A stretch of DNA of 14,938 nt from Candidatus Omnitrophota bacterium (GTDB lineage Bacteria; Omnitrophota; Gorgyraeia; Gygaellales; Profunditerraquicolaceae), in the NCBI GenBank assembly GCA_016938245.1, contig JAFGUY010000032.1:1-14938 (forward strand), read 5' to 3'. Position 1 is the first letter of the stretch. The number at the start of each line of letters is the position of its first letter. Shown here piece by piece: positions 1-6,668 of the stretch. Under the pieces are notes generated by a model, which worked only from the letters and a program-made list of their open reading frames with translations, did not search any database and was not told where the DNA came from. The position numbers and the translations under genes are program-made.

Positions 1-576
1 CTTTTTAATATCCTTGCGGTTAAAACTACCCATGGCGCAGGCAGCGCCCTCTTCTATCCACTTGCTGCAGCATGCTACTGCCCTATCGATTATTTCAGGA
101 ATATCAGCTTTTTCTCCGCGATTAAAACGCGAGAGGACAAAATCGCTTGTTTTAATACCTTCATTGGGCCTTCCGATACCGATGCGCAGACGGCTGAATT
201 CATTTGTATTAAGCGAATTTATTACGGAGTCAATTCCGCGGTGCCCGGCAGAAGATCCGCTGGGGCGCATCTTAATCCTTCCGAACTCCAAATCCAGGTC
301 ATCGCATACTACTAAAAGATCAAACAGGGCCACTCTATACTTTTTTAAAAGCAACTTCACTGCCTCACCGGATAGATTCATAAAAGTAAGCGGCAAAGAT
401 AAAACTACTACCCCAGACCCTATATCGCCCTTTCCTGACAGGGCCTTGATACCTTTTTCTTTTTTAAGAACGACTTTCTTAAGTTTAGCAAAGTATTTTA
501 CGACTTCAAAACCGATATTATGCCTTGAGCCGGCATAACTTAAACCCGGATTACCTAAGCCGACGATTAATTTCAC
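1..576 (-). CDS. pth: Peptidyl-tRNA hydrolase (3' end beyond window)
   Basis: Cytosolic enzyme that cleaves peptidyl-tRNAs released from stalled ribosomes so that the tRNA is recycled. The 192 visible residues run in frame to the window edge without a stop, so only the extreme C-terminus is missing. The N-terminus has the family signature LGNPG (N9) followed by RHNIGF, with catalytic His19; FMNLSG (N67) and CDDLDL (D93) follow. The usual GHNG motif reads GHRGI (111-115), so the Asn equivalent to E. coli N114 is Arg here. The start is GTG at 576-574; the codon just upstream in frame is a stop, so no earlier start exists. No clear Shine-Dalgarno lies in the 10-nt gap after L25, suggesting translational coupling. 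It ends the ispE-spoVG-glmU-prs-ctc-pth order known from Bacillus. Confidence 0.96.
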   Translation of the reverse strand, partial: MKLIVGLGNPGLSYAGSRHNIGFEVVKYFAKLKKVVLKKEKGIKALSGKGDIGSGVVVLSLPLTFMNLSGEAVKLLLKKYRVALFDLLVVCDDLDLEFGRIKMRPSGSSAGHRGIDSVINSLNTNEFSRLRIGIGRPNEGIKTSDFVLSRFNRGEKADIPEIIDRAVACCSKWIEEGAACAMGSFNRKDIKK

Positions 577-586
577 TTAAATTATA

Positions 587-1285
587 TTATTTCTCTTTCG
601 CTTCTTTCTTCTCTTCTTCCTTAGCTTCGCCTTCAGCAGGTGTTTCCTTCTTTTCCTTGATTACTTCCGGCTCCTTAAGGCCCTCTTCTTCCGCAGCCTC
701 AACAGGGACCTCTTCTTTCATCGGCTCGGAAATAGATAATATAATTGCCTCGGAGTCAGTTAAAATTTTAGTGCCGAAAGGCGCGGGAATGTCTTTAATA
801 TGAACGGTGTCTCCCAGCTTAAGCGAAGATATATCTATTTCTATATCTTTAGGTATATTGGTAGGCAAACACTCTACTTCTATCTCCCAGAGGATATGTT
901 CCAAAGAACCTCCCTCCAGCTTTACGCCTGCAGGCTCGCCCTTAGTAACAATCGGAATATTTACTTTAATCTTCTGGGTAAGGGAAATCTGGTTAAAATC
1001 TACATGGAGTATTTCTCCGTGGACAGGGCCATGTTGAATCTCCTTAATAATACAGGGGCGGGACTTTTGTTTCTTATCGTCCTTTATATTAATATTAATA
1101 ACTACGCCTTCGATTCTGTGCTGATGCACTAATTGCACTAATTGACGGTGTGAAAGCTTAAGCGACATAGCATCTTTGCCTTCGGAGTAAATTACCGCAG
1201 GGACGTAACCCTTATCCTTTAAACCCTTAACCTTGCCCCTGCCGACTTCTTCCCTAATTTGCGCGTCTAAAAATAATTCTTCCAT
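587..1285 (-). CDS. rplY: 50S ribosomal protein bL25, long TL5/CTC form with acidic-basic tail
   Basis: Binds 5S rRNA in the large ribosomal subunit; the long form is the general stress protein Ctc/TL5. With the ATG at 1285 the product is 232 aa: an N-terminal L25 beta-barrel (about 1-98, with the typical RGKVKGLKDKGYVPAVIY stretch), a TL5 C-terminal domain (about 99-187), then a low-complexity tail (188-232) almost wholly of E, K, A and P. I chose ATG 1285 because GGAG lies 9 nt upstream. A TTG at 1318 would add 11 residues and overlap the end of prs by 8 nt but has no better ribosome site. It follows prs by 25 nt and precedes pth by 10 nt, as in many bacteria. The charged tail is common in this family and probably disordered. 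Confidence 0.93.
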   Translation of the reverse strand: MEELFLDAQIREEVGRGKVKGLKDKGYVPAVIYSEGKDAMSLKLSHRQLVQLVHQHRIEGVVININIKDDKKQKSRPCIIKEIQHGPVHGEILHVDFNQISLTQKIKVNIPIVTKGEPAGVKLEGGSLEHILWEIEVECLPTNIPKDIEIDISSLKLGDTVHIKDIPAPFGTKILTDSEAIILSISEPMKEEVPVEAAEEEGLKEPEVIKEKKETPAEGEAKEEEKKEAKEK

Positions 1286-1310
1286 TCTCACAAGCTCCGT
1301 TTCCTTAAAG

Positions 1311-2249
1311 TTAATCAAATAAACAACTAATTGACTCTTCGTTATGTATTCTCTTTATTGCCTCTGCCAAAAGGCTGGCTATAGTCAATACTTTAATCCT
1401 TGCATGCTCCTTAGCCTTAGGCAAAGGTATGCTATCCGTAATAACCAGCCCCTTTAAATGTTTACAATTATCCAGACGCTCTATAGCATCTCCCGATAAA
1501 ACACCGTGGGCAATAGCAGCATAAATATCCTTAGCTCCGGCTTTGTTTAAAACCTCTACGCCTTCAAAGAGAGAGCTTCCAGTAGCAATTAAATCATCGA
1601 CAATAATCGCATTCCTGCCTTTAACCTCTCCTAAGATATGCATTGCCTCGGTCTTTTCAGGGGATTCGCGCCTCTTATCAATAATGGCTAAAGGCATCCC
1701 TAATCTTTTAGCATATGCCCTTGCGGTTTTAATGCCTCCTACATCAGGAGAAACAGCAACCAGGTCTTTTAATCCTAAACTTTTAAAATAATCCGTGAAT
1801 ACCCCGACTGAAAAAAGATGGTCCACAGGTATATCAAAAAACCCCTGAATCTGCCCGGCATGTAAATCCATGGTTAAAATCCTGCTTGCTCCGGAAGTAG
1901 TCAAAAGATTAGCCACTAATTTTGCGGTTATAGGAACGCGGGGCTGGTCTTTTCTGTCCTGGCGCGCATAACCGAAGTAGGGTATAACTGCGGTAATTCT
2001 TTGTGAAGAAGCCCTTCTCATAGCATCAATCATTATCAAAAGCTCCATCAGGTTTTCGTTAGTAGGAGGGCAGGTAGGTTGAACTATAAAAATGTCTTTA
2101 CCGCGGACATTATCATTAATCTTTACCCTTACCTCTCCTTCGCTAAACCTGGTGACTAAAGCCTCCGAGAGCTTTGTCTTAAGGCATTTACAGATATCTT
2201 TCGCCAGCTCCTGATGGGCATTGCCGCTAAATACCGCTAATTTATCCAT
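1311..2249 (-). CDS. prs: Ribose-phosphate pyrophosphokinase (PRPP synthase)
   Basis: Makes PRPP from ribose-5-phosphate and ATP, feeding purine, pyrimidine, histidine and NAD synthesis. The 312 aa equal the usual class I length. Visible signatures are RFSEGE (34-39), YARQDRK (94-100), MDLH with the ATP/metal-binding His (127-130), DKRRE (191-195), and the C-terminal RIHNEES...LFD ending. The PRPP/R5P phosphate loop at 217-226 reads VDDLIATGSS where E. coli has VDDMIDTGGT, so one loop Asp is Ala. The ATG has AAGGGG 5 nt upstream, inside the glmU end, only 2 nt after the glmU stop. HisG, encoded in the same cluster, consumes PRPP, and the split transketolase supplies pentose phosphates, so the neighbourhood is metabolically coherent. 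Confidence 0.97.
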   Translation of the reverse strand: MDKLAVFSGNAHQELAKDICKCLKTKLSEALVTRFSEGEVRVKINDNVRGKDIFIVQPTCPPTNENLMELLIMIDAMRRASSQRITAVIPYFGYARQDRKDQPRVPITAKLVANLLTTSGASRILTMDLHAGQIQGFFDIPVDHLFSVGVFTDYFKSLGLKDLVAVSPDVGGIKTARAYAKRLGMPLAIIDKRRESPEKTEAMHILGEVKGRNAIIVDDLIATGSSLFEGVEVLNKAGAKDIYAAIAHGVLSGDAIERLDNCKHLKGLVITDSIPLPKAKEHARIKVLTIASLLAEAIKRIHNEESISCLFD

Positions 2250-2251
2250 AT

Positions 2252-3505
2252 CTACCCCTTGTTTTTTAAGATCCTTGCCGGGACACCCACGGCGGTTTTT
2301 CTATCGGGCACATCTTTTATTATCACCGACCCTGCGCCGGTCTTTGAGCTTCTGCCTATCTTAACCGGGGCAACCATAATCGTATCAGAACCGATAAGCG
2401 CTTTGTCTTTTATGACCGTATGGTGTTTCTTGCTACCATCAAAATTAGCAGTGATTGCCCCTGCACCGATATTTACAGAATTACCTATTCTGGAATCTGC
2501 GATGTAACAGAAGTGTTTGGCAAAGGTATTCCTGCCGATTTTAGCGCGGGTAATCTCTAAGAAATTCCCGAGAGTAACATCATCTAAAATACGGGCACCT
2601 TCTCTTAAATGAGCAAAAGGGCCGATAGAGCAACGTTTTCCGATTTTAACATCACTTTCAATAACTGTAAAGGGATAAATAACCGAATCTTTCCCTATTC
2701 TGGTGCCGTAGCTTATAAAGGTTGACTTCGGATCAACTATAGAAACTCCGCTTAGCATAAGGCCTTTATTTATCCTGGACTGCATGATGGAAATTACACT
2801 TGCTAACTCCACCCTTGAATTTATACCTATCGCCTCCAGATTATCTTCTACCTTTACGCCTTCAATAAGCTTCCCCTGCCTGTATAGTATCTTAATAATA
2901 TCGGTAAGATAAAACTCTTTCTTTTCATTATCCGCCCTGACCTTACCTAATGCCCCGTCAAGGCTTGCCTTATTAAAACACATAATCCCCGTATTAATTT
3001 CTTTAATATCTTTATCAAACTCATCGGCATCCTTCTCTTCGGCTATACCGCAAATACTAAAATACTTATCGCGTAAAATCCTTCCGTAACCTTTGGGTTT
3101 TTTAAGCTGAGCGCTTAATAGGGTTGCATCGGCTTTATTCTCAATGTGGTGCTTAAAAAGCTTGGTAACCGTATCTTTTTTTAACAAAGGCACATCGCCG
3201 TAAAGTATTAAGACTGTGCCTTTAAAACCTTTTAACCCGGCTAATCCTGTTCTTACCGCATCGGCAGTACCGATAAGGCGCCTTTGCAAAACAACTTTAA
3301 CTGAAACAGGTATTTCTTTTTTTACCAACTCATGCTTACGGCCTAATACGGCTACAATCCGCTTAGGACTTAAAGAGCGCGCCAGATCAATTACATAACT
3401 CAACATAGACTTGCCGCAGATCTTATGCAAGACCTTAGGCAGCGTTGATTTCATGCGCGTGCTTTTACCGGCTGACAAAATTATAATCGCTAATTTTTTA
3501 TTCAT
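2252..3505 (-). CDS. glmU: Bifunctional UDP-GlcNAc pyrophosphorylase / GlcN-1-P acetyltransferase, short form
   Basis: Makes UDP-GlcNAc for peptidoglycan and LPS: acetylates glucosamine-1-P, then uridylates it. The N-terminal uridyltransferase has SAGKSTRMKS (11-20), PKVLH (23-27), LIGTADAV (77-84), YGDVPLL (102-108), GYGRI (139-143) and EFYLTDII (197-204). From about 255 a left-handed beta-helix of hexapeptide repeats follows, with GPFAHLREG (295-303), the catalytic-type His331, Tyr334, NIGAGAITANFDG (345-357) and GSDT (372-375). The position of E. coli Lys351 is Thr319. The protein is 417 aa against about 456 and ends in GVPARILK, like generic hexapeptide acyltransferases. The ATG sits 7 nt from the tRNA-Gln 3' end with no Shine-Dalgarno. 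The uridyltransferase role is firm; full acetyltransferase activity is likely but less certain. Confidence 0.9.
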   Translation of the reverse strand: MNKKLAIIILSAGKSTRMKSTLPKVLHKICGKSMLSYVIDLARSLSPKRIVAVLGRKHELVKKEIPVSVKVVLQRRLIGTADAVRTGLAGLKGFKGTVLILYGDVPLLKKDTVTKLFKHHIENKADATLLSAQLKKPKGYGRILRDKYFSICGIAEEKDADEFDKDIKEINTGIMCFNKASLDGALGKVRADNEKKEFYLTDIIKILYRQGKLIEGVKVEDNLEAIGINSRVELASVISIMQSRINKGLMLSGVSIVDPKSTFISYGTRIGKDSVIYPFTVIESDVKIGKRCSIGPFAHLREGARILDDVTLGNFLEITRAKIGRNTFAKHFCYIADSRIGNSVNIGAGAITANFDGSKKHHTVIKDKALIGSDTIMVAPVKIGRSSKTGAGSVIIKDVPDRKTAVGVPARILKNKG

Positions 3506-3512
3506 TTTTTAT

Positions 3513-3586
3513 TGGTTGGGATGTATGGATTCGAACCATAATAGCGAGACCCAAATTCTCGTGTCCTACCATTGGACGACATCCCA
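3513..3586 (-). tRNA. tRNA-Gln (anticodon TTG), CCA encoded
   Basis: The minus strand folds into a complete 74-nt cloverleaf. The acceptor stem is TGGGATG with CATCCCA (7 bp), the D arm GTCC/GGAC with loop AATGGTA, the anticodon stem CGAGA/TCTCG with loop ATTTGGG (anticodon TTG at 3554-3552, reading CAA), a 4-nt variable loop, and the T arm TATGG/CCATA with loop TTCGAAT. It ends in an encoded A-CCA. It lies 6 nt after the spoVG stop and 7 nt before the glmU start, so it must be cut out of the operon transcript. A tRNA-Gln between ispE and prs is also known in some Deltaproteobacteria (from memory). Confidence 0.97.
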
Positions 3587-3592
3587 GATCTA

Positions 3593-3994
3593 TTATGGGG
3601 ACAAACCCGCATTCCCTTTAAGTTTCTCCTGCTCATACGCCTGAAGGACCTTTTTCTGCAGGTATTCCCTGAAGTCCTGCGTTATAGGATGGGCGATATC
3701 CTTATGCTCCTTGCTGGAAGAGACTGTTTCATCAGAAGCAGTAGTTTTTGCGCTTGCCGGCAAAGAACCTGCGCACTGGTTACAATACTTACTGCGCAGC
3801 TCATTCTTAAAACCGCACTTAGGGCAAGGTTGTTTTACCCTTCTTGAAGGCATGGCGATAAAAAGCCCGCTTGTCCCTTCAATTACCTTTATATTCCTTA
3901 CTACGAAAACATTATCAAAAGTTACCGTTGCATAAGCCTTTAGTTTCTTATCCGGGGAATCTTTAAGGGCTATTCTAACTTCCGTAATCTCCAT
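3593..3994 (-). CDS. spoVG: SpoVG family regulator with inserted zinc ribbon
   Basis: SpoVG proteins are small regulators of division/septation and gene expression that bind nucleic acid in several Firmicutes and in Borrelia. This one has the family N-terminus (ITEVRIAL, 3-10; FDNVFVVRNIKVIEG, 26-40), the MPSRR turn (48-52) and the KDIAHPI motif (98-104) with the terminal helix. Classical SpoVG passes from MPSRR to DIAHPI in about a dozen residues; here about 45 intervene and carry CPKC (57-60) and CNQC (71-74), a four-cysteine zinc-ribbon pattern, followed by a Ser/Thr-rich linker. Total length is 133 aa against about 85-100 aa. The start is secured by a strong GGGGAGG 7 nt upstream. It lies between ispE and tRNA-Gln/glmU, as Bacillus spoVG lies before glmU. 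Zinc binding is inferred. Confidence 0.92.
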   Translation of the reverse strand: MEITEVRIALKDSPDKKLKAYATVTFDNVFVVRNIKVIEGTSGLFIAMPSRRVKQPCPKCGFKNELRSKYCNQCAGSLPASAKTTASDETVSSSKEHKDIAHPITQDFREYLQKKVLQAYEQEKLKGNAGLSP

Positions 3995-4015
3995 AGGCTT
4001 AACCTCCCCTTGTTC

Positions 4016-4050
4016 AAAGACGGCTTTTATCTTCTTCTTAAACCGTCTTT
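4016..4050 (-). other. Inverted repeat at the ispE-spoVG junction
   Basis: AAAGACGG at 4016-4023 and its complement CCGTCTTT at 4043-4050 form an 8-bp stem with a 19-nt loop, spanning the last ispE codons and the intergenic gap. In the transcript it would sit just ahead of the spoVG ribosome binding site. No U-tract follows, so it is not a canonical terminator; a processing or stability hairpin is possible. Confidence 0.35.
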
Positions 4051-4904
4051 ACCGCAAATACTCGCCAGGATTTGTTAGTTTTCCTTATAACCTTAGCCAA
4101 TCTAAGAGCTTTTTCCCCTGAAAGGAGAAGAGCAAATACAGCCGGCCCGCTTCCGGACATAAGCACAGGGCTTAACTCTAATTTTAAGAGCGCTTCTTTT
4201 ACACGCCCTACCTTAGAATATTGACTTATTGTTACCTGTTCAAGGCTGTTAAATAATAAACCCGGCTTAAAGACAAGGTTATTTCTAGCCAATGCCGAAG
4301 TAAATATTTTAACATTGTAAAGCGGCTTTGTCAACCCTGCAAGATTATCCCAATGTTTGTATATTAAAGGCGTAGAAACATGGATTTTAGGGACAACGAG
4401 AAGATGCCAAAGCCTAACTTTTCTCAAATTGTTAAGCGGCTTAATCTTTTCCCCTCTGCCGTAACCAAAGGCAAAGGGCACCTCATAAACAAAGAATGCG
4501 ACATCGCTTCCGATTTTTCCTGCAATCTCGGCTAATTTAATTTTAGGCAGTTTAAGGCCCCAAAGCCTGTTTAGGCCTAATAAGACAGCCGCGGCATTTG
4601 ATGATCCTCCGCCAAGGCCAGCGGCAATCGGAATCCGCTTCGTTATACTTATATCTACCCCTTTAAAAGGACAAAACTTACTTCTTAGTATCTTAGCTGC
4701 CTTAAAACAAAGGTTATTCTCATCCTTGGGGATATTTTTATTACCGCATTTAATCTTTATTAAATTATCCCTTCGGTTTTTTAGGGTTATTGAGTCCTTA
4801 AGGCTTATTCTCTCAAAGACTGTCTTTAAGTTATGGTAATTATCAGGGCGCTTATTGATAACCTGAAGGAATAAATTAATCTTAGCAAAGGAGTGAATAA
4901 CCAA
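4038..4904 (-). CDS. ispE: 4-diphosphocytidyl-2-C-methyl-D-erythritol kinase
   Basis: GHMP kinase of the non-mevalonate (MEP) isoprenoid pathway: phosphorylates CDP-methylerythritol with ATP in the cytosol. The 288 aa match the family. Motifs are FAKINLFL (6-13), NYHNL (22-26), the ATP-binding glycine loop PIAAGLGGGSSNAA (92-105), GSDVAFF with the catalytic Asp134 (132-138), and the C-terminal MSGSGPAVFAL GHMP motif. The start appears to be TTG at 4904, 5 nt after the tktC stop, with GGTAAG a few nt upstream; no ATG stands early enough to keep the essential FAKIN motif. It heads the ispE-spoVG-glmU-prs-ctc-pth group. Transketolase genes immediately upstream fit pathway logic, since MEP synthesis draws on triose phosphate and pyruvate. 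Confidence 0.95.
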   Translation of the reverse strand: MVIHSFAKINLFLQVINKRPDNYHNLKTVFERISLKDSITLKNRRDNLIKIKCGNKNIPKDENNLCFKAAKILRSKFCPFKGVDISITKRIPIAAGLGGGSSNAAAVLLGLNRLWGLKLPKIKLAEIAGKIGSDVAFFVYEVPFAFGYGRGEKIKPLNNLRKVRLWHLLVVPKIHVSTPLIYKHWDNLAGLTKPLYNVKIFTSALARNNLVFKPGLLFNSLEQVTISQYSKVGRVKEALLKLELSPVLMSGSGPAVFALLLSGEKALRLAKVIRKTNKSWRVFAVKTV

Positions 4905-4909
4905 TTTAC

Positions 4910-5845
4910 TTACCGGTTAGCAAGAAAATCTTCTGCGGACTTTTCTATATCAACGTTTGTAAGATTATATTCTTTTAAAAGCTCTAGCGGTTCCCCTGAC
5001 TGCCCGAATCTGTTTTTTATCCCCATCCGTATAACTTTTGTAGGATAATTCCCGGAGACTACTTCATCTATACTGGAAGCAAGCCCTCCGATAGTAGTAT
5101 GCTCTTCACAAACAATAATCCCGCGCGTAGTCCGGGCCGCATTAAGTATTATTTCCGTATCAATAGGCCTTAGCGTATGCATATTAATAAGGCGCGCCTT
5201 AATGCCTTTATTAACCAGGTTTTCTACGGCCTTAAGAGCCTCTGCTACCATAATCCCACAAGCAATAATTGCAATATCATTTCCTTCGGTTAAAACCTGC
5301 GCCTTGCCAAATTTAAATTCACCTTTATTCTCTAACGTAGGAACCTTAGGCCTGCCAAGCCTGATATAAAAAGGGCCTTTATTTTCGGCAGCAGCTTTGA
5401 TAGCCTCGGCAGTCTGCGGCCCATCGCAGGGAGCAATTATATTCATATTCGGAATAACGCGCATAAGCGCTATATCCTCTAACGCCTGATGGCTTGCCCC
5501 GTCCGGCCCTACGGAAATCCCGGCATGGGTAGCTACGATCTTTACATTAAAATTATTATAACAGATGGTATTGCGCACTTGATCCCATGCGCGCCCCGAA
5601 GCGAATATAGCAAAGGTAGAAAGAAACACGGTCTTACCGGAAGCAGCTAATCCTGCGGCAGCTGCCATCATATTTTGCTCTGCTACGCCGAAATTAAAGA
5701 ATCTATCCGGGAATTCTTTGGCAAAAATACCCGTGCGCGTAGAACTTGAGAGATCCGCATCCAAAACTACGATATCTTTATTGATTTTACCGAGCTCAAT
5801 TAAAGTCTTTCCGTAAACATCTCTCTGGTATAGTTGCTCTGCCAT
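4910..5845 (-). CDS. Transketolase, C-terminal subunit
   Basis: Second half of a split transketolase (pyrimidine-binding and C-terminal domains), which with the upstream N-terminal subunit transfers two-carbon ketol units between sugar phosphates. The 311 aa show the ThDP pyrimidine-binding domain with FNFGVAEQNM, whose Glu56 is the residue that activates the cofactor, the AGISVGPDGASHQALED loop, and a C-terminal domain with REDLIV-like architecture. ATG at 5845 follows the partner's stop by 1 nt; AAGGAA inside the partner's end, about 10 nt upstream, serves as ribosome site, so equimolar coupled translation is likely. Two-gene transketolases are common in anaerobes and archaea. A 1-deoxyxylulose-5-phosphate synthase is an alternative for the fold, but the split layout and motifs favour transketolase. 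Confidence 0.93.
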   Translation of the reverse strand: MAEQLYQRDVYGKTLIELGKINKDIVVLDADLSSSTRTGIFAKEFPDRFFNFGVAEQNMMAAAAGLAASGKTVFLSTFAIFASGRAWDQVRNTICYNNFNVKIVATHAGISVGPDGASHQALEDIALMRVIPNMNIIAPCDGPQTAEAIKAAAENKGPFYIRLGRPKVPTLENKGEFKFGKAQVLTEGNDIAIIACGIMVAEALKAVENLVNKGIKARLINMHTLRPIDTEIILNAARTTRGIIVCEEHTTIGGLASSIDEVVSGNYPTKVIRMGIKNRFGQSGEPLELLKEYNLTNVDIEKSAEDFLANR

Positions 5846-5846
5846 C

Positions 5847-6668
5847 TTATGTAAGTTCCTTTAGGGCCTTCTGGGACTCTTCTTGCGTTGGAGCGCGGCC
5901 GTGAAAATCGCAGACATTTTCCATAAAAGAAACCCCCTTGCCTTTTATAGTATGCGCAATAATTATTGTAGGTTTGCCCTTTATTTTTTTAGCCTCTTTG
6001 TAAGCTGATAAAATCTCTTTCATCTTGTGCCCGTTTATCTCTATTGTATGCCATCCAAAAGCGCGCCATTTATCTACTATCGGCTCTAGATTCATAACAT
6101 TACAGGTTTTTCCGTCGATTTGGAAACCGTTATAATCTAAAATTGCGCAAAGGTTATCGCATTTATAGTGCGCTGCCGCCATGGCTGCCTCCCAGATATT
6201 CCCCTCCTGGATCTCTCCATCCCCCATAAGCACATAAACACGGTAATCTTTTCTGTCAATCCTGGCAGCCAGGCTCATACCTAAAGCAACTGATAAACCC
6301 TGCCCTAAAGAACCTGAGGCAGATTCTACTCCCGGGGTACGCCTGTCAGGATGCCCCTGTAAAGAAGAACCTAGTTGTCTTAAAGTCAACAGTTTCTCTT
6401 CAGAGAAATAACCTGTGCCTACTAAAACAGCATACCATAGAGGGCAGCAATGCCCTTTTGACATATGGAACCTGTCGCGGTCAGGCCAATTGGGGTTTTT
6501 GGGATCATGTTTTAATTCAGAAAAGAATAATGCGGCGATAAGATCTGTGGAAGAAAGGCTCCCTCCGGGATGGCCTGACCCTGCCTTGGCAATCATCTGG
6601 ATAATAAGCAGGCGAATCCTTTTTGCTTTTTGCTCTAAATCATTTATTTTTTCTTGAGTGTATTCCAT
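5847..6668 (-). CDS. Transketolase, N-terminal subunit
   Basis: ThDP diphosphate-binding half of a two-gene transketolase. The 273 aa contain KAGSGHPGGSLSS (28-40) with His33, MSKGHCCPLWYA (69-80), LQGHPDRR (103-110), SGSLGQGLSVALG (118-130) and the ThDP motif GDGEIQEG (149-156) closing at Asn180; the end carries KGKGVSFME. ATG 6668 lies 25 nt inside the TPR gene's 3' end, in another frame; the N-terminal helix from this start matches other family members, so I keep the overlap. The two subunits are adjacent and probably form an alpha2beta2 enzyme. It serves the non-oxidative pentose phosphate pathway, supplying ribose-5-phosphate to Prs, encoded in the same cluster. Confidence 0.94.
   Translation of the reverse strand: MEYTQEKINDLEQKAKRIRLLIIQMIAKAGSGHPGGSLSSTDLIAALFFSELKHDPKNPNWPDRDRFHMSKGHCCPLWYAVLVGTGYFSEEKLLTLRQLGSSLQGHPDRRTPGVESASGSLGQGLSVALGMSLAARIDRKDYRVYVLMGDGEIQEGNIWEAAMAAAHYKCDNLCAILDYNGFQIDGKTCNVMNLEPIVDKWRAFGWHTIEINGHKMKEILSAYKEAKKIKGKPTIIIAHTIKGKGVSFMENVCDFHGRAPTQEESQKALKELT

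Noticed and set aside
14..538. Long open frame on the plus strand opposite pth
   Set aside because: It is antisense to a protein with clear peptidyl-tRNA hydrolase motifs; its own translation has no recognisable domain and no ribosome site.
581..586. TATAAT on the minus strand just before pth, as an internal promoter
   Set aside because: No -35-like sequence lies 16-18 nt upstream; the region is purine-rich L25 tail coding sequence.
3513..3586. Attachment site or integrated element at the tRNA-Gln gene
   Set aside because: No integrase, no repeated tRNA 3' end nearby, and both flanks are conserved housekeeping genes.
6644..6668. 25-nt overlap of the TPR gene and tktN as a sign of frameshift
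   Set aside because: Both proteins have intact, family-like ends in their own frames, so it is an ordinary gene overlap.
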